A stretch of 64,000 nt of DNA from positions 11,067,501-11,131,500 of the forward strand of contig CM076153.1 in assembly GCA_038025085.1 (NCBI GenBank). Direction: 5' to 3'. The notes beneath the pieces were generated by a model. That model ran no database searches. It saw only the letters and a list, made by a program, of their open reading frames with translations, and was not told the origin of the DNA. The position numbers and the translations under genes are program-made. This DNA is from Tetragonia tetragonoides (taxonomy: Eukaryota; Streptophyta; Magnoliopsida; Caryophyllales; Aizoaceae). Positions 34,405 to 46,404 of this stretch are shown piece after piece; position 1 is the stretch's first letter, and the number at the start of each line of letters is the position of its first letter.

Positions 34405-37400
34405 ATGGCAACCACCTCCGATCGCCGAACCGCCGGCGGTAAGATAGTCAAGAACCGCCGAATTCCGGCGAGTTCAAGAACCCCATATTCACGGCCAATT
34501 GAACAACCGCCGGAAAAATCCCCAGTTGAAGATCCTCAAAACCCTAATTGGCTCTCTAATTTGATTTACCCGGCAAAATTGATTGTTTCTGGTGCTGGCA
34601 AAGTTCTCTCCTTTTTTGGACAGGATTCTTCGTCTTCTTCCTCTGAAGATGATGATAGTTCTGGTAATTTTAAATTTTATGACTTTGTATATGTTTTTCG
34701 TTATTTTTGTTATTTTGTTGGATTTGAGGTTGTTTTTGAGATTGGTGTATTTTGAGGTGAAATGGAGCTTGGGAGAGAAAATTGGGTGTTGCAAATTGCA
34801 ATTACTTTCATTTTCCTCTAATTCTGTTCTTTATATGTTAATTTAAAGCGTAGAAAATGATGGTGTAGCGACAATGTGATTATATGAGACCCATAATTGT
34901 CCAACCACAAAATCTCTTTTATGTTTTCTTTTTCTCCTTGTTTAGTCAAGGAAAGCATTTTTCTTTTCTTTCCATCTTGTTGAGTTCAAATAACTCAAAA
35001 CCCAAAGTAGATTTCTTTCTGTTGAATACGTATAGGCAATTATGCTTGAAGTTAAGAGTTGTCAAATGAGTATAAAGTGCTTAGGTGTCTTGCAGAATAA
35101 TAAGGTGTCAACTTTGTGGAAATCCGAACCCCGAATTTATCCTTGGTGACATGAGTTATTGGGTTGCTGAAGTGTGAGTAGCTTTGGCATGGCATTGAGG
35201 TTTGGGGAAAGTGGCCTTTTGTGTTTTGTGGGTTCTTAAGCCGAGAACTTTGTATTCAGTAGGTTGGTGGTAGGGAATTTGTGTTCTTGAGTTTATAAAG
35301 AATTTGAGGAATAGGAAGCAACAATTGGCGTGAAGTCAGTATCTTGGATGGAGGACGGTTTTTAATTGCCAACATCAGTATCCATGACATATAGAGACTG
35401 TTTTTATAGGTTTGGGTGGGATCGATTTTTTTTGGAGGGAAAGACGGGAAGTGGATATTTATACTTTGAAATTTAGTAGTTTGATGAAGGAACTCTTCTG
35501 ATATGACTATGTAACTCATAGAGGGGTCAAAAGTAGAAAGAGTGCTTATGCAGTTTTGTGCTTATGTGATGAAAGTTTGTCCTATCAGAACTTGTTCGTC
35601 TGGAATTAGTTGTCATTTGGGGGCATCCACTCTATTCTAAGGATTTGTTATATTTTGATCGATAACCATTGGATGATACTCTACCTTCCATTTTTGGTTA
35701 TGTGACTAGAAGAGTAAGTGGGATTTAACATTGAATATACGGCTATAATTCATCTATTCTGTAGATAACTAGATATCAACAATTGTGATAACAACTCTTG
35801 TTTTTGGACAGAGGTGGTATTTTAGAAGACTTTTTACAATGGAAGAAGAATATTTGAGCTATTTAATTTGGTTAACCGTCTTATCAGTCATGATAATGTT
35901 GGATTCTAGGATAACCAATTGGAAAGCTACTCGTAAGAAGCTCAACATTGGATGAGATGGTCTACTTTTAGTGTTACTTTCTCGTGCTGTAGGTATTGTA
36001 CTTGCTCCTCTAGTCAGGTTTGAAGTGGGAAATGGGCACAGGGTATGAATTTAGGAGGATGTGTGGAATGGGGACTCCTTGTTCTCTTCCGAGTATCATC
36101 GGGTTTATTAGTTGTCTACCCTCTATGATTCGTCTATCTCTATTTTTTTTGGGGTGGGGATGTGGGACCTTCATTTACGGAGAGCCCACAGGGCTCGGAG
36201 ATGTAGAAGTTGACATCTTTGCTTACCCGTTCTAGACACCATTCATATTGTGACCAATGAGGACTCTCGAGTTTGGGTTGAGGATCCTTCTGAGTTTTCT
36301 CCTGTAAATCTTTCCTTCACCATGACCTACCATCACCTTACCCTCCCTTCCCCTTTGACAAATTCGTTTGGAATTATAAGGTTCCCCTCAGGTGTGTGCT
36401 CTTGTACGGACCGGATACTTGGTAGGTTGAACACGCATGATGTGTTGCAGCAGAGGAGACCTGAATAGGCATTGTCTTCAGATGTGTGTGTGCTTTTTAA
36501 ATGGGCTTGTGAGACTTCATTACATTTGTTCTTGTATAGTGAATTTGCTTGGAGTTCTTGTTGAGGCTTCTTGGTGGGAGGGTGGAATACTCTGGTTGTC
36601 CAGTTACTATGGTCACCATTTTTAGTTGGGGAAGGGGTAAGGAGGCGAGGATATTATGGATTTATGGCGATCTGCTTTTTTCGCCGTACTTTGGTCATTT
36701 GGTTGGAGCGGAATGCATGATTTTTTCTGAGATGTTTTGGCTACTTGACTTTATATGGATGTTAAGGCGGTTAAGGCGGCTGGGTGGAGTCCCTTATTGA
36801 CGTTCAATGTCATTGGGGTGACTTGTAATTTTGTAGTTGCTTTTGTGGACTCCCTGTCCTCTTAGGTTGTAAAGTGCCTTTGGTTTTTTTAAAGTATTCC
36901 TTTAAAAAAAAGTGTTGGATTTTGAAGCGGTTGTAGTGCAGTGCTACAGGTGGTAATTTTAGGACTGCCAAGTGCCATGGACTAAGTGATGTATTCTCTG
37001 AGGTTCGTCACTCTGAGAGACGATTAATGACTAATTATGGTATACAAAAATTCAAATAATAGATTTTATGCAGGATTATGACTTTATTTCTAAAAGTATC
37101 TTTGTAGTTATTTTGCTCTGTATATGTTACACATAAATGTTTGATGATAGCTCCTTGTTGATGTTGTCTCTCTGACTTGAGAATCTGTCCACCTTATTGC
37201 TAGGAGTTATGGCATTATTATGGAAAGAAAAGCATCTGATCTGGTAAATCGTGTAGATTTCCATCCCATTTCATGATGTCTATATCTAGTCCTGAATATA
37301 TTCTGGGAGGTGATCATGTTTTTAATTTTATTTTTGTTTATAGTTCTGACATGGACGTTGCTGAATGCCTCACGAGAAAAAAGAGGGGAAAGCGAAATAA

Positions 37401-40400
37401 TAAATTCGTGACCTTGTGATATTTCGTATTAGAGTGCAAGCCACATTTACTTGGTTTATTCCATTGTGCTTTGTACTTGAAATCCATAACTTTAGGCCTC
37501 ACTTTAACCAAATCAATGTTTTTGTTCCTGATCTTGTTAAGGATTTACAGAAATCCATCATCACTAACCTTAGGGTTACTTAGGTACAAAACATTTCTGG
37601 TGTTTGGCCCTCCCCCCCCCCCCCCTTAAAAGTAGAGAAAATGGAAAGAGTATTACTCTTGGTTGTTTTGTAAGAAGTAGGGAAAGTGTTGTAACCTACA
37701 GGAGTTTTAAAGTTCTGAGAGAAAACAATACTTTGATCTGTTAAGCATGGTAGAAATGGGTAGTTTCCAACCCATCACCACCCTGTCTCTTCTATAGTTC
37801 GAAGACCTTGTTTCTTTCATGCTCTAGTGGGACATACTGAAATGGTAATTGTAAGCTGAATGGTTCCATTCACGGAAATGATTAAGTAGATGTTTTCATT
37901 ATTAGGAGGAGAATGGCCTTTAGCACAAATGAGTTTGCAGCCTTGCGGGTCCCACAGCCAAACAGAGTACTTTCCCTTACGGTTTGTGTGATATGTTGAA
38001 TAGTGCTGAGACTAGAAGCCGACTTTTGTTGCATATTATGAAGTGGCTTCTCATTTATGGTGTTGTAAGTGCCAAGTGGGGAGTAGTAGGTTTACTACAG
38101 CAGCTAGGCTTCAGCACTGCGCAGTCATGTTAATTTGCTTTGGTGGGGATGAGCACAACACTCGTATCCAAGGAAAGGATAAAGAGGCTATTATTATAAG
38201 ATATCCTGGCATAATGGAGTTATGGCTACTTATGTGGATTTTATGGCTAGACTGAAACAACAGGAGTTTTAGGATTAAGCAACTATCACTGTCGCTGATC
38301 TTCTGTGGGATTTTAGGATTTAAGCAACAAGCTGGGGCTTTCAAAGGAATTCTATTTCTGTTTTGTTGGATCATTGGGTAGTCCTTGAAGTTAAGGTGTC
38401 TGTTGTTGTGTGTTCTGTTCCTAGCTGTTGCACTTTGAAAACTTGGAGTTTTCCTATATTGGGAGGAGAATGGTCTTTAACATGTGCAAAATTCATGTTG
38501 ATGAGCAAAATCCGGGAAGCATCTCACTTAAGTAGTTTGTTTGAAGAAGGTAGAGACTGTTGCGTTTGCATTCACTTGGATATTGATATTATGAATTTTT
38601 TAAATTTGGATTTTCTGTTTCATTCTTTTCGTCCCTTTTGTTTTCTTCTTTTTTGGGTAAATTTCTTATACAGCTCAGCAAGTATAAACTAGTTATGGGC
38701 TATATCAAAGAAAGTATATCAATTTTAATGATGGCTTAGCGGATGTGTCTCCTTTGCAGCAGAATTTGCTCTGCCTTTTTCTAATACGTGCTCGTTATTT
38801 TGCTTTTTGATTAATCTTATAGATTGTTTATAATTGTCATGTTTTCAGCTTTCACTCCGACTTCTCTAGAAGAGTTTTTTTGTCCACTCTAGTACTGAAA
38901 ATTAAGAGAGCTTGTAAAATTACTACTAATTTAGGAGTCACATTATCGTTATTCTAATGCAGTGTCGTCTATCGTGACTTCTGTTAAGTTTGGAGTTAGG
39001 GTTCTTCACTATGTTTATTGGCAAGTCTGAAACTCAACATTAGCAGAGTGTGTTTGTTGACATTTATATTGATTTCTGAGTTTATTGTAGTGCACTTTTC
39101 TCCTGCTGTCTACTGTTGACATCATCAAAGAAATGTCTTTTCTTGGTTTGTATTAGCCTGTAGTATGATTTATGAATTTCTTGAAAAGTTTGTTATAGCT
39201 TGTTTTGGCCACAATTCTGTTTCTGTTCCAAAGCCCTGAGTTTATTTGATTTGTTCAGATGATGATGATGGGGATGAGGATGTTGACAATGATGTATCAT
39301 TTCAAGAAGATCATCTATCAGATAAGGTATAATGATGTGGCTTTTTTTATTTAGTAATCTTTCTTATGTGAGAAGTTATTTATTTTTTTGATTTAGTTAT
39401 CGGAGCTTTGGAAGGCTCGATTATGACTGGATGATGCTAGTTCAGGGCTCAGGCCATGCTTACTCTTTGTTAATTAGGCAAGACTTGATTTCGAGAGAAT
39501 AGCCAGAAGAGAATAGCCAGAAGACTTGATTTCGAGAGAATAGCCAGAAGAGAGGAAGCTATCTAGATAACATTTATCCTTGATTTCTGGATATCAAGAG
39601 TTCTGAAAAGATATGAGAGAGATGGTGATCTTCTTTTTATTTCGTTACTTATCTTTTTGAATTGAGAAAAATTTATACGAGTACAAGTCAAACATACTGC
39701 AGAGGAGGACAAGACAAGACGTCCTCAGAGTAGATTAGCTAATGCAAACGAAGCTATAAGTGTCCAAATGTGGAGTATTTAGATTCATTTATCCTTGATT
39801 TCTGGACAGAGTTCTGAAAAGATACGAGACAGATGATGATCCTCTTTTTATTTTTTGATTTGTTTATCTTTTTGAATTGAGAAAACTTTACATGAATACA
39901 AGTCAAACATACAGCAAAGGAGGACAAGACAAGACGTCCTCAGAGTAGATTATTTGTAAGCTGGCCCATTTCCGCTGGACCTGGAGTAACTTCTTAAAGC
40001 CCCTGCTGCCTTTGACCAATCTAGAAAAGTACACAATCCCACAGAAACATCTGCATTCCTCTCAAGCCAAATATATCACAAAACTTTCAAAAGAGTATCC
40101 CTCCACGAAATCTTCATCTCCTTCCTTCTCCTAAAGCTCAGAAAGCGAATCTGCAGCAAGTCCTAATTCCCTAATATAAGATGGTCACGTAGCTAGATAT
40201 CAAACAACTTACTCTACTAAGCAAGCAGATATCAGGGGAGATAGCCCTTTCTGGCCTTCACCTCTCACGCATGTCATCAGTGTTGATCTTTCCTAGTGTT
40301 AATCTTCCCTTACAGAAAAATTAGCTGTGAATTGTGTTAAATTGTAATTAATCTATCCGATGTTTTCTGTGAGTATGAAAGCAGTCACTTTATTCCGTAA

Positions 40401-43400
40401 TTACACATAAAGGTGAAAAAGGTTTGCGCGCTCTTCTTCAGCTGGAGTTTTTTTTTCTTTTTTTTTTGTTAGCCCAAGCTTTGTGGTTTATTTTTAGATA
40501 TAGCTGCTTACATGGCCTTATGTATTTACAGCTTTATGAGACAAGCTTGGTATTTATGAACTTGCTTTATGGTAATTTTAAATTGTTTCTATTCAGTTAC
40601 CTATGGTAATCAAAGTCTTTATTTGATTTGTTGTATTTGTGGTTTTAAATGTATCAAGCTTGTATTAACGTTGAGCTTTACTAAACATGAAATAAACTAT
40701 TCCATTTGAACTTGAAGGTATTATCACCATCAATCAAGAGTGATAGTAAGCGTGCAATAGAACAGTTGGTCATGCAGGAGACTTTTTCAAGGTATCATTT
40801 ACTTGTTGGAATGTTATCTTTCAATATGAATCTCCTATACTCATGTCTTGGTTGTATATATTATTCATTGACTTTTCAGTTCTTTATGAAGCATCCCAAC
40901 TACTGTTGCTTAAAGCTTCAGAAAATTAGTGTAATCATATGCTTAATGCCATGGCTTATTCAGCAGTAGTTCTACTATATATGTTAGCAGAAAGTTCACT
41001 TCCTGGTGTTATCTTTGTTTGCATAAGCTTTTATATTTTCTAATGTGTTTAAGTGCATTGTCAATAGAAAGAGTTGAGAAGAAGGTTCATTTAGCTGAAT
41101 GACCTAGAGGGACAGGCTGACAGGCCGATATGCCCTATGTGGTTTAGCTATTATCCATTAAGTTATCAAAGGGCTGCTTAGGGTTGTTTAATATACTAGT
41201 CTACTGGAGCGACAACAGGGTCTGGGAAGGTCCAGGTGTACACAGCCTTACTCTAAGGCTCTAACTAATAGAGAAGCTGTTTGGAGTATTACTCTTGCTC
41301 TTAGAACATCTCACAGGAGCTTGTGATGAAATAACTTTTAGAATGGTTCATTTCCGTCCCATCTTCAGCAATTATGTTGCTTCGGGGAAATGCTAGTTTT
41401 GAATTGTTTACACCTATTCCTGATGAAAGGCCGATAGGTTCATCATAATGTTTTGAACTGCTGCTTGTGTCACAACTCACAAGTATATGACAATTGTGCA
41501 GGAGTTTAAAGGTTGATAAAATCAACTATTCTTAACTTATTCTGTGTCCTTATGCTAGAATTATGCGAAAAGTCGAGAGCCAGAAAGCATAGGTTCACCG
41601 TGTTAAGACATCTTTACAAAAGAAGTGCATTGGTTATACCTTGATAAGACATCTCTCTGCATTTGTTGAGTGCCATTGAATTCCAATATATTATATATGT
41701 GTAGTTTAAAGAGAAGAGTTGCAAGTGCTTTCTCTGCTGTTTTTTTTCAAAAGTCCCTAGTTTGAGGCTTTGAGCTCCCCTAGGGCCACTGGGGGTTTTC
41801 CCGGATGTTAACTTCAGGGCCTATGAGATTAGTTGGGCATAGCCCGGTCACCCAAAATGCTTTTCTGCTGTCAGTTGTTTTTCTTTCATCAGTCATTTAT
41901 ATGAAGCTTTAATCTCTGCCTTTTAAGTTCATAATCTGTATTCTCTTGAGACATTTGTTGTTCAAAGATAAGCTACACTGATGATGCGATATGTTGGCAT
42001 GATCAAGAATACTACTAGAAAAAGGAGAGGGGGCATGAGCATTTTTATAAAAACAAATAATAATTTGCATCATCCGATATTTAAAGGTATACTATTAAAT
42101 GTAGAGTTAAAAAAAATTCTGTATTTTATTCTTGATTTCTTGTAATATATCCTTATAATTGTTTTGATGTTTGCTTTTAAACAGGGAGGAAGGGAATGAA
42201 TTAATAAACCTTATTAAATCACGTGTTGTGGATACAAATGGAGCTTTTGGTAAACTATTCTCTAATATTTTATTCGCGAGACTTGAAATCTTTCTCTTCT
42301 TAGCTGATCTATATGATTTTTAATTTGTTTTCCTTGAAGATGAAGGTACTGCGCGTATGCGTACCACTGCAATTATGGAAGCCAGGAAATGGTTGCAGCA
42401 TAAAAGATCAGGCTCAAAGAAAAAACTGGAACATGAACTTGATGTTACAAATTTGGCTACACCATCCCAAGTTGGTACCTCTTCTTCTAGGTTATGCCTA
42501 TATGTTAATTTGAGATGGGTGACACATTTACCTTGTAAGATTTGGGATACCAAATTGTATGCATTAATAGCTGACTTGTTAACTTCATATAGGGTGTTTC
42601 AGGCTTCTATGTCTGTGGGGTGTGTGAGTCCATCCATGCATCCATGTTGGTATTGCGTGCTAGTATAGGGTGGAGCTATTTTTGTGTTTTGAGAAATGAT
42701 GGTTGGGCAGTGCTTTATTGGATGGGTGTTTTTGAGTAAGTATTTTTACTAAGAACTAAGAAGTTATCTTATGTATCTTAGTGGCTGAAGATGGAAAGCA
42801 TATTTGTGTTTTCAAGAATAAGAAATACAACTGTTAAGAAATATGGCTTCAGCTTTGTGTGATATACTTAACGCAAGAGTTTAGTAGAGAAGTAGGTCCT
42901 CCAAAATGTAATATTGGTAAAATTGTAAGATCTTATTGATTGATAACATCTTTTAATCTTGTTCCTTAATTCAATCGATCCAGGTCACACGAACTGGGAA
43001 GGGCTCTCCTGTGGATATGGCAAAATCATACATGCAGAGTCGTCCTGCCTGGGCATCTCCTTCATCGAAGCATATTGACTTTGGATCTCCAACACCATTG
43101 GGCAATTTATTTAAGGAAGAAACACCTAAATCAACGCTACGCAGTTCTGAGGTTTATTGAGCTTGTTTTCTTGTCAAATACTGCTAGGCTCCTGAAGTAT
43201 ACGCTTTCTATTTTGGGTCATCGCTAAAAGAATGTTAAACTTACCCAAAATATATATTTGAGTCTATTATGTTTGACCGCAAATTTTTATATACTCCCAC
43301 CTCCACGAAACTTCGTGGAGTTGGGCAAGGCAGGTGAGGTCTACGGGCATGAGAGAGAGACAATATAGACAGGAGAGAGAGAGAATGTGCAGGAGAGAGA

Positions 43401-46400
43401 GAGAGAAGGGGAAAGGTTCTATGTAGCTAGGTGGAGAGGGGAGTATAACTCACCTACTGTGTTTGACCCTTCATGACATTTCCCCAACTTTTTTTATTAT
43501 TTAAGGGAGGGAGGGGGTGGACAGAATTTTTTTTTTTCAATTATAACTAATCTGATCAACCTTGACCCTCTCAGGACTTATTTGGCTCTCACTACATTTG
43601 CCACTAGTTATTTTTTCTACTTGGGCCTTCTTATACATGTTGCCTCACAAGTCAGTAATTCACCTATGAATGGTTGCATAATATGTAAGAACATTTTGAG
43701 ATATTATGATCCTTAGATAGCCTGAGGGTCATGTGGATTCCACAAATATTTCGTAACTCCTTGTAGCAGGTGTTAGTAGGAGTTCTTCTGAAAAGTATGT
43801 CACCATCTCAAGTACTGTACATCACGCAAACTGAACTTGGAGTTTCTTGTATGGGCTCCAGCAAAGAAGATGCATCTTGGTGAATGGTCATATATGTAGT
43901 AACAATGTAACAACAAATGTTTCAACTCCTTTTTAAATGTATACTTGGATGGTACATATTCTATGACGATTTGTATTGCCCTAGAATTAGCTATGACATG
44001 TCTTCATTGCCTTTGCTCACTCAAATGACAACAGGTGGCAATCTGCTGTCTCATTGGATCACAAGAGAAGGCATGATAAAATCTTAGTATCCCTAGGCTA
44101 GAGCAAATGAGGTTGTGATGTCTTAAAAAACAATGATTCAGCCATTTTTTGCGCCATTGAGGCATTGACCGTGTAATACAGTCTTCAGAAAATTACCGAG
44201 CTCTATTTGATGCTCTGTTAATGTTGTCCGACTTTGAGAATCATATGTTCCTAGGTCTGTTGCGTCTTAATGTCTTATCATTATTTCACAGCGATTTTGA
44301 AATCCATATACTGTCATTCATGTTTATTAACCTATAGTTCTCTGCTTTTGTTGTTTATTCGGATTGCAGATGAAAAGGAATTCTCTTTCATCTGGGTCAT
44401 GGAATATTTTGGAGGAAATACGAAGAGTGCGCTCTAGGGCTACGGAAGAATTGTTAGCTGCCACACCATTGACGAAGACCGGGTTTTCTTCATTTTCTCC
44501 ACAAAATGACCGACCTCACACTTCCTTGATTAAGAATAGCAATTTGAGTGGAGCTGGTAATTTCCTTGCTGGCATCTGAATTATCAATTGCTTATCTGAT
44601 TTTAGGTGATTCAAATTTCAAAGATGGGTTACTTGCTTATTGTGGCAGCAAAGAACCTAATAGTAAACACTAACCATATTTTCTTTTTCAGCTGTTGCAG
44701 AGTCTGCACATGATAGGCCAGAATATGCTTTGTCAGAAGTTTCTGCAGGCCGTCCTTCCCGAACTAATCAGGTGCCTGCTTAGTAGAGCTGAAACCTTTT
44801 CATTGTCTGCATGCGTCATAACATGTCTGCTTTGCTCTTTTTTAAATGGTTATTATTTCTTCTTCTTGGGGGGGCTGGGTTGGGTGGAGGGCTAGGGGGC
44901 TTTGGTTTTGGTATCTCTCCAAATTGATGTAAAGCAAAATTCGCACATTGTGACAAGTGTTTCAGTGAACTGTTAATTCAATTCTAATGCTTTTTGTATT
45001 ATGCCCCAAAGGATGGTGATGCTGTTCAATCTGTGGAGCACCAGGAGCACCAGGAAGCTGCTGGTAATAGCCGTTTCTCATCTCTTATTGTGTAGTACAA
45101 TTAAGGGGACTTGAAACTTTTTAAAGTTTACTGCTGGAGGTTTCTTGTCCAACATCATGTATTTCCCAGTGAAGTCATGAATAACTTTTGCTTAGGAAAG
45201 AGATCCAAATAAATTAAAATCAGCAAATGGAAGTATGGGAACAGGAAAATACCTTTCCTGTAATTGAAAAATCACCCTATCTGCTTCCTTTCCCAAAAAA
45301 ATAAGAAAAAGAAAGAAAGAAAGCATCACCGAATCTGCAAGCATCATTGTATACATCACAGATTTCACATAAAAATGAGGCCTTCCAACATTGCAATACT
45401 TGTGGTAAGCTTGCCAGTTGCCACTAGGGGGTTAAACTGAGCTGAGTATTAGTCGTTTATGTTCAAGCTTGTTTAGCTTGGCTGAGCTGGAGCCTGAACT
45501 CAAGCTTTAGTCGAGCTCAAAAAAGAGAGGGTTGTTCAAGCTTGGCACGTGTAAGATTTCTTTTTTTCGATTGACTTGTTTGAGGCTAGGAAGGACTGAA
45601 GTTGGAAGTTTGTAACATCTTGCCCCTGAACCAACATTAATAAGGCTTGAACGAGCTCGAGCTGTTCAACAAACACACAGTTCCTTGAACTTTTTCTTCT
45701 TCTTTTTTTTAGGGGACAAACAAACGTCTCAGTTAGCTTTACATCCTACTTGCTATTGTGACCTAGAACTCTTCTTGAAGAGTACTTATTGTTTTGAGCT
45801 TTCTTTGTTTTATTGTAAATGTGTCAGACCTAAAGTCAAACAAGGATGATATTCTGAATGAGTCAAGAGGCACAGCAGCAGAAAATGGGTTTCTATCTAC
45901 TGTATCTGGGTGAGTGCGGCTTGCTATTATAGTTTCTTGAGTTCATTCTGTTGAACAGAGCAGTCACCTGTAAAAGGTAAAGAGGCTAAACAAATGTCAT
46001 CTAAAAAACATCCTGTGTGTAGTTTGGCTGCTGGAGATGGTGCAACCCAGAAGCCTAGCTCTTTCGAAACACTAAACGGGAACCTGGTTGGTTCAAGCCA
46101 AGGAGAGCCTGATGTTCATATGGAGAACTTGAACATGTCACAGGATCCTGCCTCTGATGTCCTAAATGCGAATCCTGAGAACTTGAACATTTCACAGGAT
46201 CCTGCCTCTGATGTTCCAAATGCGAACCCTACAGATAGTGTGCTAAACGCATCTCAGAACAGCTCTAGCATGCAGCAAGAGGAGGTTTCACTAGAACTCA
46301 GCCAGCCAGCTGTAGAACACACCTCTTCAGCCACAGGCAATGATGCACCAAAGGAGCGAAAATCAAGAGGTTACACGCGTAGAGGCAGAGGAAGGGGTAA

Positions 46401-46404
46401 ATGA
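34405..46404 (+). CDS. KAKU4: KAKU4-like nuclear lamina/nucleoporin-related protein
   Basis: In Arabidopsis KAKU4 lies at the inner nuclear membrane with CRWN lamina proteins and sets nuclear shape. Proposed exons: 34405-34663, 39259-39326, 40718-40791, 42185-42249, 42340-42470, 42984-43151, 44370-44556, 44692-44771, 45012-45063, 45828-45909, 46023-46404. They join in frame to 515 aa. The N terminus has GGKIVKNRRIPASSRTPYSR and NPNWLSNLIYPAKLIVSGAG, shared with KAKU4 and the related NUP136/NUP1. An acidic Ser/Asp stretch, a KWLQHKR segment, SRPAWASPS and SSGSWNILEEIRRVRSRATEELL follow, and the end is basic, RRGRGRGK. An 18-residue tandem repeat lies at 46123-46230. The last acceptor (46022) is chosen because it alone keeps frame. 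The alternative name is NUP1/NUP136-like. Confidence 0.85.
34664..39258 (+). other. KAKU4 intron 1 (4.6 kb)
   Basis: The intron runs from GTAATT to TTGTTCAG. It contains a decayed plus-strand LINE segment (about 36000-36905) and a poly-C run near 37609-37625. No other gene is visible. Confidence 0.7.
36000..36905 (+). pseudogene. Decayed LINE 3' end (zf-RVT region)
   Basis: Across broken frames it translates to recognisable LINE C-terminal text: GNGHRVRIWEDVWNGDSLF-like at 36030-36090, RLNTHDVLQQRRPE at 36424-36465, a CETSLHLFLYSEFAW-like segment near 36508-36555, and VIWLERNA near 36695-36718, ending near an A-rich stretch at 36900-36910. Many stops and frame changes are present. Sense relative to KAKU4, deep inside intron 1. 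Confidence 0.7.
39479..39557 (+). repeat. Short tandem duplications (GAATAGCCAGAAGA)
   Basis: GACTTGATTTCGAGAGAATAG occurs twice and GAATAGCCAGAAGA three times within 80 bp, a local slippage or duplication in KAKU4 intron 2. Confidence 0.75.
39572..39952 (+). repeat. Two direct copies of a 165-bp segment in KAKU4 intron 2
   Basis: Copy 1 spans about 39572-39737 and copy 2 about 39787-39952. Both begin ATTTATCCTTGATTTCTGGA, share TTTTTGAATTGAGAAAA and end GACGTCCTCAGAGTAGATTA. The second continues directly into an antisense LINE remnant, so the pair may be part of the same decayed element. Confidence 0.75.
39953..40170 (-). pseudogene. Antisense LINE C-terminal remnant
   Basis: The minus strand reads KEMKISWRDTLLKVL, a stop, then YIWLERNADVSVGLCTF and DWSKAAGALRSY. 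This resembles the end of plant LINE ORF2 after zf-RVT (usual text LWYIWLERNAR). It lies antisense within KAKU4 intron 2. Confidence 0.6.
41208..41285 (-). repeat. RTE 3'-end fragment in KAKU4 intron 3
   Basis: ACAACAGGGTCTGGGAAGGT, GTACACAGCCTTACTC and AGAAGCTGTTTGG follow the order of the RTE 3' module at 21960-22030. Antisense to KAKU4. Confidence 0.6.
41760..41870 (+). repeat. SINE fragment, sense (3' part)
   Basis: It aligns to the reverse complement of 48617-48790: both have GGGCCAC, GGTTTTCC, ACTTCAGGGCC, TAGTTGGGC and a CACCCA or ACCCA end, in that order. The tRNA-like head is missing here. It lies in KAKU4 intron 3. Confidence 0.65.
43320..43440 (+). repeat. GA-rich low-complexity tract
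   Basis: Several (GA)4-6 blocks separated by short spacers in KAKU4 intron 6. It is followed by a G/A-rich stretch near 43500 and carries no coding signal. Confidence 0.6.
46123..46230 (+). repeat. 54-bp in-frame tandem repeat in the KAKU4 last exon
   Basis: Two adjacent 54-bp copies (46123-46176 and 46177-46230) encode ENLNMSQDPASDVLNANP and ENLNISQDPASDVPNANP. The frame is kept. It is a recent duplication in a disordered part of the protein. Confidence 0.92.

Noticed and set aside
45957..46022. Earlier acceptor for the last KAKU4 exon (after GAACAG near 45959)
   Set aside because: It would put the exon out of frame with the preceding one, whose GTGAGT donor leaves two bases. The acceptor at 46022 keeps frame.
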